A stretch of 64,000 nucleotides of DNA from positions 3,759 to 67,758 of the forward strand of contig PAND01000018.1 in NCBI GenBank assembly GCA_002707525.1, in the 5' to 3' direction. Shown piece by piece: positions 35,873 to 43,358 of this stretch. Numbering within the stretch: the first letter of the stretch is position 1; every line of letters starts with the position of its first letter. The notes beneath the pieces are model-generated. The model was not told where the DNA came from. It was given only the letters and a program-made list of their open reading frames with translations, and did no database searches. The translations under genes were made by a program, and so were the position numbers. Source of the stretch: Flavobacteriales bacterium. Its GTDB lineage: Bacteria; Bacteroidota; Bacteroidia; Flavobacteriales; Schleiferiaceae.

Positions 35873-36048
35873 GATGACCTTGCTCAAAAGGAGTGAACGT
35901 TATAATACCGTTTTAAGAGAACCTAAATGCAATTAATATGACGTCTTCTCAACAGATACGATTTAACCGATAATTAAAAGGACCTCATCGGAAGAAGATG
36001 GCCTTTGATGTGAAACAGGGTTATACCGTGAAGCAAATTACTTGTATT

Positions 36049-36243
36049 CTACTTAGTCTTTGAATCTTTCGGAAATCGACTAAAATCACCCATTCCATCC
36101 ATATCTATAGGATCGGAAGAGTTGTGTTGATTTTCTCTGCGTTGCTCTTTCTGAGTATTGTTATTTCTGTAAATATTCCATATTGTGAAATACATATAAA
36201 AAGAAAAAAGAATAGCTCCAACAATGTACATTTCAATACTCAT
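36049..36243 (-). CDS. Small one-segment membrane protein
   Basis: 64 residues: one hydrophobic segment (about 5-24, YIVGAILFSFYMYFTIWNIY) followed by a polar Asn/Gln/Asp-rich tail. Its ATG directly follows the stop codon of the neighbouring small gene (36244-36426) with no gap, which supports both being genes. Function unknown. Confidence 0.5.
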   Translation of the reverse strand: MSIEMYIVGAILFSFYMYFTIWNIYRNNNTQKEQRRENQHNSSDPIDMDGMGDFSRFPKDSKTK

Positions 36244-36426
36244 CTAATCACCCTTTATATTTGTTAATCTGCGTTGTCGAATGGCAATAGCAAACAATAA
36301 TATTGTTCCCGGCCAATGAGCCGAATATTGTGCTTCCTCAGAGTGACCAGTCAAGCCCATTCCTACTGAGTACATTAAAGCCACAAAGGCAATAATTATG
36401 GGGTACCAGTCATTTATAAATTTCAT
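36244..36426 (-). CDS. Small membrane protein, upstream partner of 36049-36243
   Basis: 60 residues with two hydrophobic stretches (about 8-24 and 39-49) and a basic C-terminus (RQRRLTNIKGD). It abuts the next small gene (TAGATG), so the two form a probable two-gene unit of tiny membrane proteins. Function unknown. Confidence 0.5.
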   Translation of the reverse strand: MKFINDWYPIIIAFVALMYSVGMGLTGHSEEAQYSAHWPGTILLFAIAIRQRRLTNIKGD

Positions 36427-36720
36427 AACTCCTAATTTCTTGAATTCTTATTCCTTCTCTATCAACGCCGAATTTGAATATTAAGTTCATTAAAAGCGGT
36501 CAACTCCCCCTCAATTTTAAACAGACTTAATGGGATTATAAGTCAAGCAGGTAGATTTTTAAGGCTTCCGAGATTTGCAATCATTCTGGATTCTGAGCAA
36601 GAAATACCATGTTAATTTGACTTTATCCGATACAGCATGTTAACGGTTCCATCATTAAAATTATAGTCGGCGGATAAGACAACTTATTAATGTAATATTA
36701 CTGTCTAAACCTTATATCCT

Positions 36721-37206
36721 ATGAAAATGATTAAGATTTTAATGCTTTCTAGTATTCTTGCTTTAGCATCGTGTACAACAGACCCATGTGTAGATGTTAC
36801 CTGTCTAAATGGTGGCATTTGTGATGATGGCACATGCATGTGTGCGGACTGGTACGAAGGCACAGATTGTAGTACTGAAGAAAGAGCTAAATATTATGGT
36901 AGCTACATTGGGACAGCCACCTACTTTAATGAGGATGGAAACCTAATAGATAGCAGTATTGATACTATCCCTGTAATGGGTAACGGTTCAATCGTAAATG
37001 AATTAGATGCAGATAAAGTAATATTAGCTTTAGTAGCATCTGGAATGGGCGATTTTGAAATACCTACCAATACAATGTCTGACCCAGACGGGACTTCTTT
37101 TATTATTAACGGTGACGGTTCATTTAACGGAAACCTTTTAACGATTAATGCAAAATTGGAGTTTACAACCGAAACTTTAGACTTCTCATTCTCAGGGAGT
37201 AAATAA
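36721..37206 (+). CDS. EGF-like domain lipoprotein
   Basis: 161 residues. Lipobox LASC (Cys18), then a Cys-rich EGF-like domain with CVDVTCLNGGICDDGTCMC and ADWYEGTDC. The rest is a beta-rich domain with Asp/Asn/Gly loops and no known signature. EGF-like modules mediate extracellular protein contacts; the ligand is unknown. A terminator follows 28 bases after the stop. Confidence 0.75.
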   Translation: MKMIKILMLSSILALASCTTDPCVDVTCLNGGICDDGTCMCADWYEGTDCSTEERAKYYGSYIGTATYFNEDGNLIDSSIDTIPVMGNGSIVNELDADKVILALVASGMGDFEIPTNTMSDPDGTSFIINGDGSFNGNLLTINAKLEFTTETLDFSFSGSK

Positions 37207-37234
37207 TTACGGATTACTTGAATGTAAATAAAAA

Positions 37235-37262
37235 AAGCACCTGCTATTGCTAACAGGTGCTT
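37235..37262. terminator. Terminator between the EGF-like lipoprotein gene and tRNA-Ala
   Basis: Perfect 9-base stem AAGCACCTG (37235-37243) and CAGGTGCTT (37254-37262), preceded by a run of A. It serves the plus-strand lipoprotein gene and, read on minus (T run), could also end the tRNA transcript. Confidence 0.75.
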
Positions 37263-37268
37263 ATAATG

Positions 37269-37342
37269 TGGAGAAGATGGGATTCGAACCCACGACCTCT
37301 TGACTGCCAGTCAAGCGCTCTAGCCAACTGAGCTACATCCCC
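37269..37342 (-). tRNA. tRNA-Ala (anticodon GGC)
   Basis: 74 bases, minus strand. The acceptor stem starts GGGGATG and includes the G3:U70 pair that identifies alanine tRNA; the discriminator is A. The anticodon stem is CTTGA/TCAAG with loop CTGGCAG, so the anticodon is GGC, reading GCC. The T loop is TTCGAAT. The acceptor stem has a U6-U67 mismatch. CCA is not encoded. A -7 element follows upstream. Confidence 0.93.
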
Positions 37343-37351
37343 AACGAGTGG

Positions 37352-37359
37352 CAAATATA
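37352..37359 (-). promoter_or_regulatory. Probable -7 element for tRNA-Ala
   Basis: Minus strand TATATTTG, an exact TAnnTTTG match, 9 bases before the tRNA. No strong -33 element. Confidence 0.5.
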
Positions 37360-37600
37360 GTTTTGAGATATGAAACCCACACTATATCTATCTTACATCA
37401 TTTACAAATAATTCATCCCGTTATACTTGGTGAGCCAAAATACTTTGGAATCATATCATACAGACATATGAATGATTTAAAAGCTCAAACAAAAAGAACT
37501 ACAATTTCTACATTCTACAATACGGCAGAGGGAGAACGTGATATAAGTCACACCGCATTTGTTTGATTTAGTTGTATTTCGCGGCTTAAAATCAATCTAG

Positions 37601-38053
37601 ATGTCCAAAAGAAAAAACCAATTCGCTTTACTCCTTCTGTTGTTATTAACAACAATCTCTCATGCACAGTCCTTTTCAAACCTAAGAATAAGCGCCGCAG
37701 CAGGATACAATGCCTACACTATTTCAAGCTCCATTCAATACACTGAAAAGTGGACTTTAGATGCGGGCTATCAAACCAATGATTCTCATTTTAGGGCATC
37801 CGAATCTGATGGTGATTTATTCGGTGATAGATTTTTCGGCTCTTTACTTAGATCTTTTCCGCAAAGTGATAAATTAACCCACTATGCGGGTTTAGGCGCA
37901 ATCAGCACATCAAGTGCAATTCCCCTCGCAGGCACCATACGCTATCAATTGACCTATTTATTAACGGATAAATTAGCTTTAAACTCTAATGTCTATTTAA
38001 TATTTAGTAAGCCAAGTGAAATTAACGTTGGGCTAACTTATGCCATTCTGTAA
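37601..38053 (+). CDS. Small outer-membrane beta-barrel-like protein
   Basis: 150 residues, with signal peptide (ending SHAQS) and then short strands (LRISAAAGYNAYTISSSIQY, KWTLDAGYQTNDSHF, YQLTYLLTDKLALNSNVYL) finishing with INVGLTYAIL, compatible with a small barrel. Family not recognised. Adjacent to a small membrane protein gene 48 bases downstream. Confidence 0.6.
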   Translation: MSKRKNQFALLLLLLLTTISHAQSFSNLRISAAAGYNAYTISSSIQYTEKWTLDAGYQTNDSHFRASESDGDLFGDRFFGSLLRSFPQSDKLTHYAGLGAISTSSAIPLAGTIRYQLTYLLTDKLALNSNVYLIFSKPSEINVGLTYAIL

Positions 38054-38101
38054 TTCAGCTAAGAACTACCTAACCTTTCATTTATACCGAATAAACTTTT
38101 G

Positions 38102-38542
38102 ATGAAAGAGATTACAATAAAAAAAGATCCGTTTTGGATGATTTATTTAGGTATTCTCTTAGCGTTTTTAGGGTCTTTAACTTTTGTGCCCTTTAAATTC
38201 GAAAGTTGGACATTCATTTCGTTGTTATTGAAACTGATTCTTTTCTCAGGACTTTTGATTTTGTTTCGTTGTTCTCAAAAAATCGGATGGACGCTCAATC
38301 AATCAGGAAATGTTCTTTACTACCAGAAGTTCAACCTATACTCGTCTTGGAAAACTCGTCGTTCTACCGAGTACTCAATTGGAATTGAAAATATTAGTTC
38401 TATTGATCTTGAAAGGAGTGCTCTAGTAATAAGGTATAAGTATAATAAGCAATTACGCTTTAACACTCATGGGTTAGACAGAAAAGACAACACTGACCTT
38501 GAAGAATTTAGAGCGTCCATGAAGAGCTTGATTTCAGACTGA
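38102..38542 (+). CDS. Two-segment membrane protein with a cytoplasmic PH-like domain
   Basis: 146 residues from ATG 38102; an in-frame TTG at 38099 directly before it is not chosen. Hydrophobic segments lie at about residues 12-28 and 38-54. The C-terminal half (GNVLYYQKFNLYSSWK to the end) is a soluble, beta-rich part that resembles bacterial PH-like domains of uncharacterised membrane proteins, but I cannot name the family. Confidence 0.55.
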   Translation: MKEITIKKDPFWMIYLGILLAFLGSLTFVPFKFESWTFISLLLKLILFSGLLILFRCSQKIGWTLNQSGNVLYYQKFNLYSSWKTRRSTEYSIGIENISSIDLERSALVIRYKYNKQLRFNTHGLDRKDNTDLEEFRASMKSLISD

Positions 38543-38679
38543 AGAATACCTTTTTTGTCTAAAATTGGTCTATAAGATGATGCAGATTATCCTAAATCAT
38601 TTGAGTTGAACGGAGCCCTTGTTGATAGTGGAATTTCATAAGTATCGGACGGGCTCTTCTATAACCGGGTTCAGTGCTA

Positions 38680-39660
38680 TTAAGGACAGGTTCCCCAGAC
38701 GGGATAGTTCTCCGTTGATAATGCGCTATTTGTAGAAAAACCAGAAGGTGCAGTGAATAGCTGGTACACGCACCAAAGCCCTAAGTCTTGATTAAAATTC
38801 TTGGCACCGTTAAACATACGAGCCATGTTGATTGCATTACTCACGTTCCATTCGCCTATATTCATGTTAAACACCTGTGCGCCTTCAAACATGCTAGTTA
38901 CATCCGTCACAGCGATCAAATTCCATGAACCAATGTCTTGATTGAAGTTTGGTGTAAATGAAAACATGTTTCTCATTTTCGTAACGCTACTTACGTCCCA
39001 ATCTCCGATGTATTCATTAAACGAATCCGCACTTTGAAACATGGAGTTCATATTTAACACTGAACTTACATCCCATAATCCAATATTTTGATTAAAACTC
39101 TTTGCAAAATGAAACATAAATTGCATTTGAGTTACATGGCTCACATCCCATGCACCAATATCTTGATTAAATTCCTCGGAAGCACGGAACATGGCGCGCA
39201 TATTCGTCACCTTACCCACATCCCATGCACCAATATTTTGATTAAAAGAAGATGAATCAAACATATGGTCCATCCTGACCACTTTACTCACATTCCAACC
39301 GCCTATATCTTGATTAAAGATTGAATTATTTGCAAACATGTAGCTCATGTCTGTAACATTCCCCACGTCCCATGAACTGATGTCACCATTGGGATTAACA
39401 CCTTCAAATAATCCACGCATATTAGATATTTTTGAGGTGCAGTAATGCGATAAATCTGAATTATTACTCACGCTAGCCCTTAGTGTTTGGTAGGAAGCAA
39501 CTATATACGTTTCGCCGTTGATTTGAAACATGTCGCCCTTATCATACCTCTTGCATTCTAAACAACCGTTGCTATTAAACCGTGCATTTTTTGGATTATC
39601 CGCATCTCGCGAACATCCTAACAAAATAAGGAAGAATGATATTAAGGCAATTCGAGTCAT
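38680..39660 (-). CDS. BspA/DUF285-repeat lipoprotein
   Basis: 326 residues from ATG 39660; lipobox LLGC. About nine 25-residue repeats of the pattern FNQDIGxWDVSxVTxMxxMF make up most of the protein (DUF285, BspA-like leucine-rich-type repeats), ending in a Cys-containing cap (LWCVYQ). Such proteins form surface solenoids involved in binding. The longer frame to 39726 would run through the promoter at 39678-39708, supporting the ATG at 39660. Confidence 0.85.
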   Translation of the reverse strand: MTRIALISFFLILLGCSRDADNPKNARFNSNGCLECKRYDKGDMFQINGETYIVASYQTLRASVSNNSDLSHYCTSKISNMRGLFEGVNPNGDISSWDVGNVTDMSYMFANNSIFNQDIGGWNVSKVVRMDHMFDSSSFNQNIGAWDVGKVTNMRAMFRASEEFNQDIGAWDVSHVTQMQFMFHFAKSFNQNIGLWDVSSVLNMNSMFQSADSFNEYIGDWDVSSVTKMRNMFSFTPNFNQDIGSWNLIAVTDVTSMFEGAQVFNMNIGEWNVSNAINMARMFNGAKNFNQDLGLWCVYQLFTAPSGFSTNSALSTENYPVWGTCP

Positions 39661-39677
39661 ATACTGATTTCGAATTG

Positions 39678-39708
39678 CGAATATAATGCTGTTGGGGTTT
39701 CTTTGCAA
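39678..39708 (-). promoter_or_regulatory. Bacteroidota-type promoter for the BspA-repeat gene
   Basis: Minus strand: -33 TTG at 39706-39708, 20-base spacer, -7 TATATTCG at 39678-39685 (one mismatch), 18 bases before the ATG. Confidence 0.55.
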
Positions 39709-39795
39709 TAAACAGCTAAGAACCAAGTATAATTTGCCAATTCACGAGCAACCGCATTAAAATTGACACCTAATTAAAGAGAAGACTATTCCTAT

Positions 39796-41121
39796 CTATT
39801 GCTTTGGGTTCGGAAGGGCTTCGTAGAGAAGACGATTCTTGGATTTCTCCTTTTTCCGTTCCTCTTTTGGTTTAAGAGATTTACTTCCTTGTCTGGGTTT
39901 TTCTGGTCTAGACGAATCCAATTTCTTATTACTAGAGGAGGGTTTACGACCTTTACCTCGTCGTTCGGCTGTTCGCCACTGTGGGCCTTCACCAATCGAT
40001 TCGGGAGGCGGGTCTTTGTCTAATTCTCTATCAATCAATCGCTCAATTTTAGAAAATTTAAACATATCATCTTGTGAGATGAGAGTAACTGCCATTCCCT
40101 TCGTTTTCGCTCGCGCCGTGCGCCCTATTCGATGCACATAATCTTCTGCATCTCCCGGAACATCATAGTTCATAACTAGGTCTATGCCCTTAATGTCTAT
40201 TCCACGTGACATCACATCTGTGGCAACCATAATGCGTGTTTTGCCACTTCGAAAATCGCGTAAAGCCTCCTCTCGAGCTTCCTGTTCATAGTCTGAGCTG
40301 ATACCTTGACACGAATATCCTTTTTGTTTGAGCTTTCGAGCAAGACGCTCCACTTTCTTTTTAGTAGAGCAAAAAATGATAATAGAATTGAAGTCGTCTT
40401 TATCACCTAACACATGTTGGACCACAGCCACTTTCTGCTCTTCATGAGCCATGATAACTTTCTGAGTCACTCCTTCTGCCGGCTTTGAGATGGCAACGGA
40501 AATTTCCTCAGGATTATTCAATATTTGCTTGGCTAGCTGTCTAATCTTACTAGCCATCGTAGCAGAGAACATAAGACTTTGACGCTCATCAGGAAGCGTC
40601 TTAATAATCTTGATAATATCGTCGTAAAAGCCTATATCCAGCATACGATCTGCCTCATCTAAAATCAAGTGCTTTACTGTATCAAACTTCACATAGCCAC
40701 GAGCAATATGCGCAAGGAGTCTACCGGGAGTAGCAACAATGATATCTGCGCCTCCTTTCAAAGCGTCCGCCTCTCCTTCCCAACTTACTCCGTCGCCACC
40801 GCCATAAACTGCATAGCATGAAGCATTAGTAAAATAGGCAATGCCTTGTATTTGCTGTTCAATTTGCACAGCAAGTTCTCTAGTTGGACACAAAATTAAA
40901 ACTTGTACACCATCACTCTGCTCTTCCGCAACCTGATTCAAGGTTGGCAACACAAATGCAGCAGTCTTGCCGGTTCCTGTCTGGGCACAGCCAATCAAGT
41001 CTTTTCCTTCAAGTATAGCGGGGATAGCCTTTTCTTGAATCTCTGTGGCTTCATCAAAATTCATATAGGAAAGCGCCTCAAGTAGCGTTTCGTTCAAGCC
41101 AAAATCCGTGAATTTCTTCAT
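39796..41121 (-). CDS. DEAD-box RNA helicase, RhlE-like
   Basis: 441 residues: Q-motif region, Walker A AQTGTGKT, PTRELA, TPGRLL, DEAD in LILDEADRMLD, SAT in LMFSATMA, RGIDI and HRIGRTAR. A basic C-terminal tail (from about residue 380, rich in Lys/Arg/Ser) is usual for RhlE-type proteins and probably helps bind RNA. It unwinds RNA in ribosome assembly or decay. It starts 4 bases after the YceI gene and is the last gene of a three-gene unit. Confidence 0.93.
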   Translation of the reverse strand: MKKFTDFGLNETLLEALSYMNFDEATEIQEKAIPAILEGKDLIGCAQTGTGKTAAFVLPTLNQVAEEQSDGVQVLILCPTRELAVQIEQQIQGIAYFTNASCYAVYGGGDGVSWEGEADALKGGADIIVATPGRLLAHIARGYVKFDTVKHLILDEADRMLDIGFYDDIIKIIKTLPDERQSLMFSATMASKIRQLAKQILNNPEEISVAISKPAEGVTQKVIMAHEEQKVAVVQHVLGDKDDFNSIIIFCSTKKKVERLARKLKQKGYSCQGISSDYEQEAREEALRDFRSGKTRIMVATDVMSRGIDIKGIDLVMNYDVPGDAEDYVHRIGRTARAKTKGMAVTLISQDDMFKFSKIERLIDRELDKDPPPESIGEGPQWRTAERRGKGRKPSSSNKKLDSSRPEKPRQGSKSLKPKEERKKEKSKNRLLYEALPNPKQ

Positions 41122-41125
41122 CTAA

Positions 41126-41662
41126 TTATTCTAGGTATATATCCACCTGAACGTCAATGTCTTGTGATATCATCGCATTGGACCAGCCTTCGCCTAGCCC
41201 CCATAAATCTCGATTAACAGTAAAGGTGCCGACCAAATGTTTTTTTGAAGTTTCCTTGAATTCAAGGACTATCTCATTTGATACACCGCGCAAGTTAAGG
41301 GAGCCGCTGAGTTTATAAGTAGTATTGCCGTTTGTTTTTCCAACAAAAACAACTTCGCTTGCTTTAAAATAGATTCTTGGGGTTTTAACTATATTGAAAA
41401 ATTCTTCCTTTTCCTTCAGGTGACCGTCCCGTGTTCGGTTGCCACTTTTAAGGGTGCTAATATCCAACGACCCGGAAATAGCGGTCAATAGTCCATCTTC
41501 AAAAATTGCTCTGCCCTGCGCTCCTTCAATCGAACCTCTAACCGTATTGAAAATCATATTACCCACTTCAAAAGTCGCGCTGGTATTTGATTTGAATGCT
41601 TGTGGCTGGCCGAATAAGTTGAATGTCGCTACCACAGCGATAATTAATGAATTGTTTCTCAT
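41126..41662 (-). CDS. YceI-family periplasmic protein
   Basis: 178 residues with a signal peptide (about 1-19). The lipocalin-like YceI core is shown by GSLDISTLKSGNRTRDGHLK, FFNIVKTPRIYFKAS and KLSGSLNLRGVSNEIVLEF. YceI proteins bind isoprenoid-like or other lipophilic molecules. It sits 22 bases behind a DXS-like gene; a link to isoprenoid metabolism is tempting but only inferred. The next gene begins 4 bases later. Confidence 0.88.
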   Translation of the reverse strand: MRNNSLIIAVVATFNLFGQPQAFKSNTSATFEVGNMIFNTVRGSIEGAQGRAIFEDGLLTAISGSLDISTLKSGNRTRDGHLKEKEEFFNIVKTPRIYFKASEVVFVGKTNGNTTYKLSGSLNLRGVSNEIVLEFKETSKKHLVGTFTVNRDLWGLGEGWSNAMISQDIDVQVDIYLE

Positions 41663-41684
41663 AAGAACTGAGTTAAAAGGCCAA

Positions 41685-43259
41685 CTAAGGCATTAAACCT
41701 AACTCTTTCAATAACTCCTCTCTGACTCCGTGGTTCGTGAAGGCATCAGATATCTTTCTTTTCGCTAATCTTAGGTTAAGGTCAGCATCTGCAACCACTC
41801 CGGCTATAGCGCCGAATAATCCACCTTGACCTAGACTTTCTTCCAGTACCAATACATTACTGTATTTACTTAAAATATCAGTGAGGTTTGGCGGCAATGG
41901 CTTAATCTGCCCCAGGTGCAAATGATCAAATAATCCGGTTTGTACCTTACTTGTTAAGTGGCCTGTTGAAACAAGGAGTGAGTTAGAATTCTGCTCCGTT
42001 AACCAATGGTATGGGCTAAATTCTTCGGGAGAATCACAACTCGTCTTATCTTTAGGATAGCGTATAAATAGTGGTCCACTCAACTCCCCTTGGATCTCCC
42101 ACGCTTTAGAAATCATAGCTTGCAATTCATCACCATTTCTTGAATTCCAGATCGTAACATTAGGAATGTCCATCAGAAAGCCTAGATCAAATACACCATG
42201 ATGTGTAGGTCCATCACCTCCTACTATCCCTGCTCTATCCACTAAAAATATAAGAGGCAAACCCTGTAATGCAACGTCGTGGATAACCTGATCCACGGCA
42301 CGCTGAAGGAAGGTACTGTAAATGTGCACCCACGCGTAACCTCCAGCTGCTACAATTCCTGCTGCGGTAGTTACGGTATGAGGCTCATTTATTCCGCTAT
42401 CAATAAATTGCTTTGGAAATTCTTTACGAAGCGGAGCAAATCCGCTGCCTGCAAACATAGCCGGAGATAAAATTCGTAAACCCGCATCTTTACTTAGAAT
42501 TGAACGTAACTTTTCTGCTGCCCACCATTGAAAGGTTGTTGCAGGCTTATAAGACTTAGTTTTTGAGAGAAGCGGTCTGTAGGTTTGAATATGCAAAACC
42601 TGTTTGCCGCCTTTTTCAAAAGCAGCTTTTACGGCTTCAAGTAGACTTGCTATGTTGTTACCTTGGTTTACATAGGTATAGCGCCAACCTAAACTTTGAA
42701 AATAGTGCTTATAATTGCCTTGTATATGAAGGCTACCAATGGTTGGGTCAATACTTCCGTTGTTGTCATTTAAAATAACCAATGCGTCCGTATCTATAGT
42801 TGATAGATGATTCAAAGCTTCAAAACTCTGACCACCGGTCATAGAACCGTCTCCAATTACGGCAACTCGTTTTCTGTTCAATCCAGTTGATTGATCCGCC
42901 AAACAGACACCAGTAAGGGCGCTTATTGACGTTGAGGCATGACCTGCACCAAAAAAATCATATAGACTTTCTGCCCGTCTTAAAAAACCGCTAATCCCAT
43001 TTTTATGGCGTTGCGTTTGTAAATCTATTAGACGACCGGTAAGTGCCTTATGCACATAACCTTGATGCCCAACGTCCCAAATCAATACATCCTCCGGTGT
43101 ATTCATCAAATAGTGAAGTACAACCGTTAATTCTGCTACTGCTAAAGATGATTCTAGATGAGAAACCTTATCCGTTACACGATTCACAAGATCCTTTTTC
43201 AGGTCATCTGTAAACGTGGTTAAGGCTGAAGGTTCTATTTCGCGCAAGCGCTCTATCAT
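41685..43259 (-). CDS. Divergent, compact 1-deoxy-D-xylulose-5-phosphate synthase-like enzyme
   Basis: 524 residues, shorter than usual DXS (about 580-640). Conserved: the ThDP motif GDGSMTGGQSFEALN to NDN (residues 137-166), WDVGHQGY, YSTFLQRAVDQVIHDVALQ (Arg320), DRAGIVGGDGPTHHG (Asp341), and Glu292 in NEPHTVTTAAG. Divergent: the region of the canonical GPVDGHD reads YVNQGNN (197-202), a segment of about 45 residues before it is missing, and the residue aligned with the E. coli active-site His in FHA is Gln244 (FQW). It may be a DXS with altered features or a paralogue with another role. First gene of the unit with YceI and the helicase. Confidence 0.75.
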   Translation of the reverse strand: MIERLREIEPSALTTFTDDLKKDLVNRVTDKVSHLESSLAVAELTVVLHYLMNTPEDVLIWDVGHQGYVHKALTGRLIDLQTQRHKNGISGFLRRAESLYDFFGAGHASTSISALTGVCLADQSTGLNRKRVAVIGDGSMTGGQSFEALNHLSTIDTDALVILNDNNGSIDPTIGSLHIQGNYKHYFQSLGWRYTYVNQGNNIASLLEAVKAAFEKGGKQVLHIQTYRPLLSKTKSYKPATTFQWWAAEKLRSILSKDAGLRILSPAMFAGSGFAPLRKEFPKQFIDSGINEPHTVTTAAGIVAAGGYAWVHIYSTFLQRAVDQVIHDVALQGLPLIFLVDRAGIVGGDGPTHHGVFDLGFLMDIPNVTIWNSRNGDELQAMISKAWEIQGELSGPLFIRYPKDKTSCDSPEEFSPYHWLTEQNSNSLLVSTGHLTSKVQTGLFDHLHLGQIKPLPPNLTDILSKYSNVLVLEESLGQGGLFGAIAGVVADADLNLRLAKRKISDAFTNHGVREELLKELGLMP

Positions 43260-43298
43260 TGGGTAAAATTAGGGCAAAATATCTCGTGAAAATCAAAA

Positions 43299-43327
43299 AA
43301 TCCAGCGTCGTTAAACGCCGCTGGATT
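43299..43327 (-). terminator. Terminator of the efflux operon
   Basis: Perfect 9-base stem AATCCAGCG (43299-43307) with CGCTGGATT (43319-43327), followed on the minus strand by a run of T. It lies 32 bases after the RND stop and before the DXS-like start. Confidence 0.85.
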
Positions 43328-43358
43328 CTAAAATGAAATTATCACTAATAATTCACTC

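Noticed and set aside
35998-36063. Short frame starting MAFDVKQGYTVKQIT that faintly resembles a transposase N-terminus
   Set aside because: Only 21 codons, overlaps the end of a plausible small gene, and no inverted repeats or target-site duplication nearby.
37348-37566. 72-residue frame next to tRNA-Ala
   Set aside because: GTG start 6 bases from the tRNA, overlaps its promoter element, no signal or domain; probably chance.
38613-38656. GAGCCC/GGGCTC inverted repeat
   Set aside because: Six-base arms with a 32-base loop and no T run; likely chance.
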